Shown: piece by piece, positions 1 through 5,313 of the stretch
Numbering within the stretch: position 1 is the first letter of the stretch
Layout: each line of letters opens with the position of its first letter
Assembly (NCBI GenBank): GCA_902795905.1
Contig: CADBMY010000244.1
Span: 1-5,313 of the forward strand
Length of the DNA stretch: 5,313 nucleotides
DNA from: an uncultured Erysipelotrichaceae bacterium
GTDB lineage: Bacteria > Bacillota_I > Bacilli_A > Erysipelotrichales > Erysipelotrichaceae
Direction: 5' to 3'
Notes under the pieces: generated by a model
What the model saw: only the letters and a program-made list of their open reading frames with translations
What the model was told of the DNA's origin: nothing
Databases searched by the model: none
Made by a program: the position numbers and the translations under genes

Positions 1-1238
1 GTGCGGAAGTCTGTAGCCTTCAGGATATCATCGGCAGGTTTATAGCCTTCTTCCCAAGGCTTCAGATACAGCATGTAGAATTCATCATAGGTCAGATTCT
101 TCTCATAGACTGCCTTGGCGACATCGATGCCTACATAGCGGTAATGCCACGGTTCATAGTCATATCCGGTGATCAGTGCCTTGCCTTCGGGGAAACGCAT
201 GATCCATCCGTAATTCATACAGTTCATGCTTAACCAGCGGAAAGCATTGGTATCCTTGAATTCACTCTTGTCATCCTCGTTCGTAGCCGCAACGTCGACT
301 GCCAGTCCGGTCTGGTGTTCACTGAAACCGGCCTTGGCACTGTATGTGTTGGCATAATCTTCACCGCGGGCTGTGACATAGCTGTTGTATACCGTTTCCT
401 GAGAAGCATAGTCACGGTAGGCACTTGTGGTATAGAAGGTAACACCGGCGCTTCTGCCGCCTTCACACATGGCTTTAAACGGATCTGCCGCAATTCCTGC
501 CAGTTCTCTTCCTTCCGCCGCATACAGGTTGGAAAGTCCTGTCAGCTGTTCCGGCACAAAGTCTTCAGACAGGTAATACGTCTTGTTTACCAGTTTCTCG
601 ATATTGCTCGGATCATCCACGGGGTGGGTATCCAGATACGGGGTGAAGTAACTTCCCGTTAATTCAAAGTTTGTCGGGGAATTGCCGGTCTGGCTCTTAC
701 AGTCATCAATATAGAACTGTTCGTTGTACTGGTAGTCAAAGACCAGCAGCGGTGTGATCTCCCAGTTCTTCAGGTTGACCAGCAGGTTGATGATCTGTGT
801 ATCTTCGTATCCTTTTTCACGAAGTCTCTGGATCAGCAGGAACTCATCATTGGAGAGTGTCCTGTCACCGCGCATGCCGGCATAGAACTTAATATAATCG
901 GTACGCAGAGTCTTATTGACGATCGAGGATGCCAGGTACGGAGAGTAGTACTGATTGTCCAGTACGGTCTTGGCAAGCTTCTGTTCACGGATCGCCTGGA
1001 TCTCCGGCTTTTTATATCCGAGCTTCTTCAGATTGCTTGACTGTACAGCTCTCGGAATAAAGATCAGACAGAGAAGAGCCACGATACCGAGCAGGGCATA
1101 TATAGCCTCCTTGCGAAGACGCAGTTTACGCCTGACCACTCTGCGGGTCTGTCCGCTGCCTGTATTCTCATTCTTTGCAGGCCAGACAAGCTTGTATCGC
1201 TTCCATATCGGTTTCTTTTTTCTCTTCTTCTGTGTCAT
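1..1238 (-). CDS. Membrane-anchored D-alanyl-D-alanine carboxypeptidase, M15B (VanY-like), C-terminus cut by window
   Basis: Zinc peptidase expected to remove the terminal D-Ala from peptidoglycan stem peptides on the outer face of the membrane. The 412 visible residues begin with a strongly basic cytoplasmic tail (1-44), then one hydrophobic segment (about 45-61), which suggests a type II anchored protein with the enzyme outside. Residues 63 to about 235 are an uncharacterised extension with two LGY/KGY-type helical motifs. The M15 domain follows: the SEHQTGLAVDV stretch gives zinc ligands H308 and D315, and EPWH gives the catalytic base E362 and ligand H365. All four key residues are present, so it should be active. 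The start ATG lies inside the stop of the preceding pseudouridine synthase gene (ATGA, 4-bp overlap), with GAGG seven bases upstream. The reading frame is open to the window edge, so the end is unknown. VanY-type resistance is unlikely: no vanRS, vanH, vanA or vanX partner is visible. Family is sure; physiological role is inferred. Confidence 0.93.
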   Translation of the reverse strand, partial: MTQKKRKKKPIWKRYKLVWPAKNENTGSGQTRRVVRRKLRLRKEAIYALLGIVALLCLIFIPRAVQSSNLKKLGYKKPEIQAIREQKLAKTVLDNQYYSPYLASSIVNKTLRTDYIKFYAGMRGDRTLSNDEFLLIQRLREKGYEDTQIINLLVNLKNWEITPLLVFDYQYNEQFYIDDCKSQTGNSPTNFELTGSYFTPYLDTHPVDDPSNIEKLVNKTYYLSEDFVPEQLTGLSNLYAAEGRELAGIAADPFKAMCEGGRSAGVTFYTTSAYRDYASQETVYNSYVTARGEDYANTYSAKAGFSEHQTGLAVDVAATNEDDKSEFKDTNAFRWLSMNCMNYGWIMRFPEGKALITGYDYEPWHYRYVGIDVAKAVYEKNLTYDEFYMLYLKPWEEGYKPADDILKATDFR

Positions 1239-1900
1239 CTCAGTACCTCAAATTCTTTCCACGGCCATGTCTTCGGCGGGTCTGCCTTGATGGTGATCCT
1301 CGCTTTTGTGACCGGATGTATAAAGCTTAATTCAACAGCGTACAGGGCGATCTGTCCGTGCCCGGGATGGGGGTGGTAGCGCTGATCATTGACCAGCGGC
1401 AGACCGCGTGATGAGAACTGTACACGAATCTGGTGAGACCTGCCTGTCTGCAGATCCACCCTGACCAGGGCCATGCCTGAACATTCTTCTAATACAGAAT
1501 ATTTTAGTACAGATTTCTTTCCGTGTGTTGCGTCACTTATAAAGCTTCTGTTAATTTTTCGATCTTTCTGCAGATAATCTGTCAGTACAGCCTGTTTATC
1601 CGCAGGAATACCGTCAAGTACCGCAAGATATGTCTTCTGCATACTGTCTGTACGGATCTGTTCACTGAGCCGGGATGCGGCCTTACTGGTGCGGGCAAAG
1701 ACCATGACACCGCCTACAGGTCTGTCCAGACGATGGACCAGCCCGAGATAGACATTGCCCGGCTTGTCATACTTCTCACGGATATACTCTTTGCACAAGG
1801 TGAGCAGATCTTCATCGCCGGAGTCATCTGCCTGTACAGGGATATTCACCGGTTTCTCAACACAGAGCAGGTGATTGTCTTCGTAGAGGACGTTAATCAT
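1235..1900 (-). CDS. RluA-family RNA pseudouridine synthase, short form without S4 domain
   Basis: Cytoplasmic enzyme that isomerises uridine to pseudouridine in rRNA or tRNA; the target base cannot be read from sequence. The 221-residue protein shows the family signature in order: an opening YEDNHLLCVEKP strand (6-17), HRLD with catalytic aspartate D59, a KTYLAVLDG strand (89-97), and GRSHQIRVQF (153-162) followed by GLPLVNDQRY. The usual HRLDxxTSG reads HRLDRPVGG here, a variant in the loop after the catalytic residue. There is no N-terminal S4 RNA-binding domain, and the length is close to E. coli RluA (219 residues) rather than RluC/RluD. I chose the ATG at 1900. An in-frame ATG at 2005 would add 35 residues that resemble no family member and lie entirely within the methyltransferase gene. 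The gene overlaps that upstream gene by 8 bp and has only a weak binding site (GGG at about -9), so translation probably depends on coupling. Confidence 0.94.
   Translation of the reverse strand: MINVLYEDNHLLCVEKPVNIPVQADDSGDEDLLTLCKEYIREKYDKPGNVYLGLVHRLDRPVGGVMVFARTSKAASRLSEQIRTDSMQKTYLAVLDGIPADKQAVLTDYLQKDRKINRSFISDATHGKKSVLKYSVLEECSGMALVRVDLQTGRSHQIRVQFSSRGLPLVNDQRYHPHPGHGQIALYAVELSFIHPVTKARITIKADPPKTWPWKEFEVLR
1246..1249 (-). promoter_or_regulatory. Ribosome binding site of the M15B carboxypeptidase gene
   Basis: GAGG lies seven bases before the ATG at 1238-1236, inside the last codons of the pseudouridine synthase gene. It supports this start and a mix of coupled re-initiation and independent ribosome entry at the ATGA junction. 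Confidence 0.7.
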
Positions 1901-2771
1901 TTCTGACCCATCTTCCGTAGATGCCGCAGGGCAGATACAGTTTCCTGTTATCGATCGGCAGAGCGACTTCCCCGGCACTGATCGTACCTTCCGGATGAAT
2001 ATCACTGATCATGACCTTCATCAGATCTTCGAGAACGATCGAAGAGAAGCCGGTCGTATAGGAGTTGATCAGGAAGAACAGGGCATGATCGTCAAAGATC
2101 TCCATCGTGGAGGCGATCAGGTGTACGATCTCTTTCTCAAACTTCCACATCTCACCGCCAGGTCCTCTGCCATAGGACGGGGGATCCATGATAATACCGT
2201 GGTAGGTATGTCCGCGGCGTTTTTCACGTTCAACAAACTTCAGCACGTCATCAACGATGAAGCGTATCTTCTTCTCCTGCAGACCGGAGAGATCACGGTT
2301 TTCCTTGGCCCAGTTCACCATGCCCTTGGAGGCATCGACGTGGACGACTTCGGCGGCTCCGGCTGCGGCACAGGCCATCGTAGCACCGCCTGTATACGCA
2401 AAAAGATTCAGGATACGCAGTTCCTCATCCTGATGTGTACGGATCAGATCTGCCATCCAGTCCCAGTTTACTGCCTGTTCGGGGAACAGACCGGTATGCT
2501 TGAAGCCTGTAGGGGATACTCTGAAGGTCAGATCCCCGTAGTCTATGGTCCAGAATTCGGGCAGAGAAGTACGGTATTCCCACTGTCCGCCGCCGCTTTT
2601 GGAACGGTGGTATACAGCATCCGGGTTCTTCCATGCCTGATCGTGTCTGATCGGCCAGATCGCCTGCGGATCAGGTCTTCTCAGCGTAATATTTCCCCAG
2701 CGCTCAAGCTTTTCGCCTTCGCCGGCATCCAGTAATCGGTAATCTTTCCAGGTATCTGCAGTCAGTAACAT
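1893..2771 (-). CDS. Class I SAM-dependent methyltransferase (RlmI/RlmK-like fold), probable rRNA methyltransferase
   Basis: A 292-residue cytoplasmic methyltransferase. Residues 1-70 form a small N-terminal region containing GEKLERWG and RRPDPQAIWP. A strand-rich segment follows, with the SPTGFKHTGLFPEQ motif (86-99) that precedes the Rossmann domain in RlmI/RlmK relatives. The SAM site shows LNLFAYTGGAT (121-131, motif I), VDAS (145-148, acidic ribose-binding D146) and the catalytic-pocket motif DPPSYGRGPGG (196-206). The PUA domain of E. coli RlmI is absent. The cysteine motif usual after DPP in m5C enzymes is also missing: the corresponding place reads NSYTTG (236-241). A base-amine or N7 methylation target therefore seems more likely than m5C, but this is inference. 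The start is the ATG at 2771, nine bases after GGAG. The in-frame TTG at 2786 overlaps that binding site and the predicted transcript start. It is the first gene of the leftward operon and overlaps the pseudouridine synthase gene by 8 bp. Confidence 0.9.
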   Translation of the reverse strand: MLLTADTWKDYRLLDAGEGEKLERWGNITLRRPDPQAIWPIRHDQAWKNPDAVYHRSKSGGGQWEYRTSLPEFWTIDYGDLTFRVSPTGFKHTGLFPEQAVNWDWMADLIRTHQDEELRILNLFAYTGGATMACAAAGAAEVVHVDASKGMVNWAKENRDLSGLQEKKIRFIVDDVLKFVEREKRRGHTYHGIIMDPPSYGRGPGGEMWKFEKEIVHLIASTMEIFDDHALFFLINSYTTGFSSIVLEDLMKVMISDIHPEGTISAGEVALPIDNRKLYLPCGIYGRWVRND

Positions 2772-2780
2772 TTTTCTTAT

Positions 2781-2784
2781 CTCC
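2781..2784 (-). promoter_or_regulatory. Ribosome binding site that sets the methyltransferase start at 2771
   Basis: GGAG lies nine bases upstream of the ATG at 2771-2769. The only other upstream start candidate in frame is TTG at 2786-2784, which shares bases with this GGAG and so cannot use it. Confidence 0.7.
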
Positions 2785-2791
2785 AATCAAG

Positions 2792-2800
2792 ATTATACCA
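2792..2800 (-). promoter_or_regulatory. Extended -10 promoter of the leftward methyltransferase operon
   Basis: Read on the minus strand, the sequence is TGG followed by a perfect TATAAT (2797-2792), which is an extended -10 element (TGnTATAAT). At a 17-bp spacing the -35 place (2820-2815) reads CATTTC, a poor match, as is usual for extended -10 promoters. Transcription would begin near 2785, giving a leader of about 14 bases before the ATG at 2771. Confidence 0.72.
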
Positions 2801-2818
2801 TGGTCACAGGGGAAGAAA

Positions 2819-2827
2819 TGCTATAAT
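2819..2827 (+). promoter_or_regulatory. Extended -10 promoter of the pcrA helicase gene
   Basis: TGC followed by a perfect TATAAT (2822-2827) forms an extended -10 element. No good -35 box is present (2799-2804 reads CATGGT). Transcription would begin near 2834, leaving about 20 bases of leader before the ATG at 2854. The -35 region of this promoter covers the extended -10 of the divergent operon, so the two should compete. Confidence 0.75.
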
Positions 2828-2841
2828 AAGAGGCACATGTC

Positions 2842-2846
2842 AGGAG
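2842..2846 (+). promoter_or_regulatory. Ribosome binding site of pcrA
   Basis: AGGAG lies seven bases before the ATG at 2854, an optimal spacing. It supports this start, as does the family-typical opening with the Q motif immediately after. Confidence 0.8.
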
Positions 2847-2853
2847 AACGGGA

Positions 2854-5019
2854 ATGATCGATGTATCAGCGTTAAATGAGAATCAGAAGGAAGCAGTGCT
2901 GGACGGTGCCAAGTATCTGCGTGTCGTTGCCGGTGCCGGCAGCGGAAAGACAAGGGTGCTGACGATGCGTATCGTGCATCTGATCGAAGACCGCAATGTC
3001 TGGCCGAGTCATATACTGGCAATTACGTTTACCAATAAGGCAGCCAACGAGATGAAGGAGAGGATCCGCAGGATGCTCGGGGAAGAAAACGGACAGCCGT
3101 GGATCTCCACGATCCATTCCCTTTGTGTGCGTATTCTGCGTGAGGATATCCTGACCATGGGATGGCCGCGTAACTTCACGGTGCTGGATGCGGAAGACCA
3201 GAGAGCAGTCCTCAAGGAAGCCTATAAGCAGCTGGGACTGGAAGTATCCGATTATCCGTATGCTGTACTGCTGGATTATATCTCCAACAACAAGTCTGCC
3301 GAGATCTCGGTAGAGCGTGCTTTTACGCTGGCGGGTTCCTATACCGGCGATAAGAATAAAGCCAGAGTATATGAATACTATGTTAAGAGACAGAATGAGC
3401 TCTATGCGCTGGATTTTGATGACCTGATCCTCTGGACCGTAAAGATGTTCAGAAAGTATCCGGAAGTACTGGCCAAGTGGCAGAAGCGCTTCTCCTACAT
3501 TCACGTAGATGAGTTTCAGGATATCGATAAACTGCAGTATCAGCTGATCACACAGCTGACCGGTCCCGAGAACAGTCTGTATGTTGTCGGTGATCCCGAC
3601 CAGACGATCTATACCTGGAGAGGAGCGGATGTAAATATCATCCTGAACTTTGAAAGGGACTTTCCGGACACAAAGACGATCATGTTAAATGAGAATTACC
3701 GCAGTACCGAGAGTATCCTGAACGGTGCCAACAGCGTGATCCGAAACAACAAGCACAGACTTGAGAAGGATCTCTATACACACCGGGAATCTGCGGAAAA
3801 GATCACCCACTATGCCAGTGCCGGAGATGAGTATCAGGCAGCCTGGATCGCCGGGGAGATCGCCCGTCTGCACCGCAAGGGGAAGATGTATCATGATATC
3901 GCTGTACTGTACAGATCCAACTATCTGTCCCGTACGCTTGAAAAAGCCATGCGTGATGAACGTATCCCGTATGTGATCTACGGCGGTGTGCGCTTCTTTG
4001 AACGGCAGGAAGTCAAGGATGCCCTGTGCTATCTGCGGATGGTAACTTCGGCGGATGATCTGGCTCTGCAGAGGATCCTCAACCGTCCCCGCCGCGGTAT
4101 CGGAAACAAGACCATGGATACCCTGGCTTCGGCAGCCAGAGAGAGCGGAAGGACCATGTATGAGACGATGAAGGAGGAGACACTCTTCAGCGGTAAGATA
4201 CAGAAGACGATGGATGACTTTGTGGCGATGGTCGAGGGCTGGCGTCAGGAAGCGGCGAAGGAAGGTACAGAGATCTTCCGTCTCTTTGAGAAGATCATGG
4301 ATGACTGCGGATACCGCAGGATGCTGGAAGACAACGATGAGACCGACAGGATCGAGAACCTGAAGGAACTGATCGATGATGTCAAGGAGTTCTCCGAGAA
4401 CTATCCCGAGAGCGATCTTGATGAATACCTGCAGCTGGTATCACTGTACGGCGACAGGGATGAGACGATGGAGAGTGATCATGTGCAGCTGATGACTGTA
4501 CATGCGGCCAAGGGACTGGAGTTCGATACGGTCTTTGTGTCAGATCTGAACGAAGGGATCTTCCCGAACGAGAGAGCCATGAACGAAGGCAAGCGCGGTA
4601 TTGAGGAAGAACGCAGACTGGCATATGTCGCCTTTACAAGAGCCCGCAACAAGCTCTATCTGACGGAAGCGGGAGGTTTCAGCTATATTCTGCAGAGAGT
4701 GCGTACAAGAAGCCGTTTCATCGATGAGATCGAGGGAGACTACATCGAGCATAAGGGTGCCGTATTCGAAGAGAACAAGCGTGAGGAAAAGCCTCTGAAC
4801 CAGGCTCTGTACAATGACCGCGGAGGCAGATTCTCCGAACGTCTCGACAGATCCGGACTGCAGCGCTTCACCAAGGGTGAACAGGTCGTGCATTCCGTCT
4901 TCGGTGAGGGTATTGTCCTGAGCTGGAATAACGGTATTGCAGAGATAGCTTTTGCATACCCTTACGGGATCAAGAAAGTGGCTACCGGGCATCCGAGTCT
5001 GAAGAAAAAAGTGAGCTGA
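2854..5019 (+). CDS. pcrA: ATP-dependent 3'-5' DNA helicase PcrA (UvrD/Rep family, superfamily 1A)
   Basis: Monomeric or dimeric motor that unwinds DNA and strips proteins from it. In Gram-positive bacteria PcrA is usually essential and serves nucleotide excision repair, clearing of replication-transcription conflicts and rolling-circle plasmid replication. The 721-residue protein carries every SF1 motif: Q motif LNENQKEAV (7-15), Walker A AGAGSGKT (26-33, K32), motif Ia AITFTNKAA (56-64), motif II VDEFQD (218-223, D219 and E220), motif III GDPDQTIYTWRG (246-257), motif IV ENYRST with arginine R283, motif V VHAAKGLEFD (549-558) and motif VI AYVAFTRA with R596. Motif II has F where DEYQD is common, and motif VI has VAFTRA rather than VGITRA. 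Both are conservative. The last 50 residues (from 672, FTKGEQVVHSVFGEGIV) form the Tudor-like C-terminal domain that binds RNA polymerase in PcrA/UvrD. The gene stands alone between its own promoter and a terminator, with no pcrB or ligA beside it. UvrD is a naming alternative. Confidence 0.98.
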   Translation: MIDVSALNENQKEAVLDGAKYLRVVAGAGSGKTRVLTMRIVHLIEDRNVWPSHILAITFTNKAANEMKERIRRMLGEENGQPWISTIHSLCVRILREDILTMGWPRNFTVLDAEDQRAVLKEAYKQLGLEVSDYPYAVLLDYISNNKSAEISVERAFTLAGSYTGDKNKARVYEYYVKRQNELYALDFDDLILWTVKMFRKYPEVLAKWQKRFSYIHVDEFQDIDKLQYQLITQLTGPENSLYVVGDPDQTIYTWRGADVNIILNFERDFPDTKTIMLNENYRSTESILNGANSVIRNNKHRLEKDLYTHRESAEKITHYASAGDEYQAAWIAGEIARLHRKGKMYHDIAVLYRSNYLSRTLEKAMRDERIPYVIYGGVRFFERQEVKDALCYLRMVTSADDLALQRILNRPRRGIGNKTMDTLASAARESGRTMYETMKEETLFSGKIQKTMDDFVAMVEGWRQEAAKEGTEIFRLFEKIMDDCGYRRMLEDNDETDRIENLKELIDDVKEFSENYPESDLDEYLQLVSLYGDRDETMESDHVQLMTVHAAKGLEFDTVFVSDLNEGIFPNERAMNEGKRGIEEERRLAYVAFTRARNKLYLTEAGGFSYILQRVRTRSRFIDEIEGDYIEHKGAVFEENKREEKPLNQALYNDRGGRFSERLDRSGLQRFTKGEQVVHSVFGEGIVLSWNNGIAEIAFAYPYGIKKVATGHPSLKKKVS

Positions 5020-5024
5020 CTGAG

Positions 5025-5054
5025 AAGACAGTCCTGAGGGGGCTGTCTTTATTT
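5025..5054 (+). terminator. Rho-independent terminator of pcrA
   Basis: A 10-bp stem pairs 5025-5034 (AAGACAGTCC) with 5040-5049 (GGGCTGTCTT, counting one G-U pair) around a 5-base loop, TGAGG. It is followed by TTTATTTAT. It begins six bases after the pcrA stop codon, so pcrA is probably transcribed alone. Confidence 0.88.
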
Positions 5055-5118
5055 ATACTCTCTGTATGAAAGTACTTTCAGATATTAAGTGCTAAGAAAT
5101 TACAATGTGTGTAAATAA

Positions 5119-5142
5119 TGTGAAAATTATGTTGAAAACTAT
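5119..5142 (+). repeat. Imperfect tandem direct repeat overlapping the -35 box
   Basis: TGTGAAAATTAT (5119-5130) is followed directly by TGTTGAAAACTAT (5130-5142). The two differ by one inserted T and one T/C change. A weaker related unit, TGTGTAAATAA, precedes them at 5108-5118, giving a spacing near 11 bp, about one helical turn. The last unit contains the -35 box TTGAAA. This could be an operator or an AT-rich UP-like element; in such an AT-rich stretch chance is also possible. Confidence 0.4.
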
Positions 5143-5160
5143 TTCCTAACTTATTATAAT
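5132..5160 (+). promoter_or_regulatory. Near-consensus promoter of the lipoprotein-like gene
   Basis: TTGAAA (5132-5137) and TATAAT (5155-5160) are separated by exactly 17 bp, a strong housekeeping sigma-factor promoter. The upstream DNA is AT-rich. Transcription would begin near 5167, giving a leader of about 20 bases. Confidence 0.85.
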
Positions 5161-5170
5161 CAACCCTATC

Positions 5171-5178
5171 AGAGGAGG
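5171..5178 (+). promoter_or_regulatory. Strong ribosome binding site of the lipoprotein-like gene
   Basis: AGAGGAGG lies eight bases before the ATG at 5187, close to a full anti-16S match. Together with the strong promoter it implies a highly expressed product, as is common for substrate-binding proteins. Confidence 0.85.
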
Positions 5179-5186
5179 AATTACCT

Positions 5187-5313
5187 ATGCAGAAATGGAA
5201 GAAAATGCTGATTACAGCGCTCTCTGCAGCCATGTTTGCAGGGCGTTCGTCTTCGTCTGGGGGAGAAGCAGGTAACGGCAATACTTCGACGGAAACGGGC
5301 TCTGCAGGCAAAC
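5187..5313 (+). CDS. Secreted lipoprotein-like protein, 5' part only; probable ABC-transporter substrate-binding protein
   Basis: Only the first 42 residues are in the window. They form a short signal peptide: basic n-region MQKWKK, hydrophobic core from M7 to about A18, then AG-R20, followed by SSSSGG and a Gly/Ser/Thr/Glu-rich linker (to residue 42). This is the normal layout of a Gram-positive lipoprotein, where the lipobox ends AGC followed by SSSSGG. Here the position of the invariant cysteine is arginine, codon CGT at 5244-5246, one T-to-C change away from TGT. Without that cysteine, lipidation and signal peptidase II cleavage should fail. The protein would then stay anchored by its leader, be cut by signal peptidase I, or be non-functional. 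The substrate-binding role is inferred only from the leader style and strong expression signals; the mature domain is not visible. Start is well supported by the ribosome binding site. Confidence 0.8.
   Translation, partial: MQKWKKMLITALSAAMFAGRSSSSGGEAGNGNTSTETGSAGK

Noticed and set aside
1..1238. Vancomycin-resistance VanY
   Set aside because: The enzyme family matches, but no van regulator, VanH, ligase or VanX gene is near. The operon partners are RNA-modification enzymes, so a housekeeping role is more likely.
1523..1906. A 127-codon plus-strand frame opposite the pseudouridine synthase gene
   Set aside because: Low-quality translation with no motif; the opposite strand is clearly coding.
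1901..2005. A 35-residue N-terminal extension of the pseudouridine synthase starting at an ATG at 2005
   Set aside because: The extension is out-of-frame sequence of the methyltransferase gene and does not resemble the family. The ATG at 1900 begins the conserved first strand.
1995..2735. A 246-codon open frame on the plus strand opposite the methyltransferase gene
   Set aside because: Its translation has no recognisable domain, and the minus strand carries a well-supported enzyme with all motifs. It is a codon-bias shadow.
2772..2786. TTG start at 2786 for the methyltransferase
   Set aside because: It overlaps the GGAG site that serves the ATG at 2771 and falls at the predicted transcript start near 2785.
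2872..3504. A 210-codon open frame on the minus strand inside pcrA
   Set aside because: It lies antisense to the helicase N-terminal motifs and shows no binding site or family resemblance.
5071..5093. Possible hairpin AGTACTT / AAGTGCT with a 9-base loop
   Set aside because: Only 7 bp with one wobble pair, AT-rich and without a following T-run. It is too weak to call a second terminator or riboswitch.
5078..5311. A 77-codon minus-strand frame across the intergenic region and the lipoprotein-like gene
   Set aside because: It reads through the strong rightward promoter and ribosome binding site, and its proline/alanine-rich start is the antisense of the Ser/Gly linker.

Overview
The window looks like a chromosomal housekeeping segment of a low-to-mid GC Gram-positive bacterium (Bacillota). 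The evidence is a PcrA-type helicase with the Bacillota-like C-terminal domain, strong AGGAGG-type ribosome binding sites, TATAAT promoters with TG extensions, an M15B (VanY-like) D,D-carboxypeptidase, and a serine-rich lipoprotein-like leader. An Erysipelotrichia-like lineage is my guess from general resemblance only and cannot be shown from the sequence. The standard genetic code fits: the visible stops are TGA or TAA, and no gene needs an internal stop read through.

Layout. Positions 1-2771, minus strand: a three-gene overlapping operon, read right to left. It holds a class I SAM-dependent methyltransferase (1893-2771), a short RluA-family pseudouridine synthase (1235-1900) and a membrane-anchored M15B D-alanyl-D-alanine carboxypeptidase (1-1238, C-terminus outside the window). 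Overlaps of 8 and 4 bp suggest translational coupling. Positions 2772-2853: an 82-bp divergent intergenic region with two back-to-back extended -10 promoters. Positions 2854-5019, plus strand: a complete UvrD/PcrA superfamily 1 DNA helicase, ended by a clear intrinsic terminator (5025-5054). Positions 5055-5186: an AT-rich intergenic region with a near-consensus promoter and an imperfect direct repeat over its -35 box. Positions 5187-5313: the first 42 codons of a secreted, lipoprotein-like gene, probably the substrate-binding protein of an ABC transporter. Its expected lipobox cysteine reads as arginine.

How the genes relate. Two leftward genes probably modify RNA (a base methyltransferase and a pseudouridine synthase). 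The third trims peptidoglycan stem peptides outside the membrane. The helicase acts in DNA repair and replication-conflict resolution. I see no mobile element, CRISPR array, tRNA or rRNA, and no clear undescribed multi-gene system. The items most worth checking are the broken lipobox, the interlocked divergent promoters and the uncharacterised N-terminal region of the carboxypeptidase.
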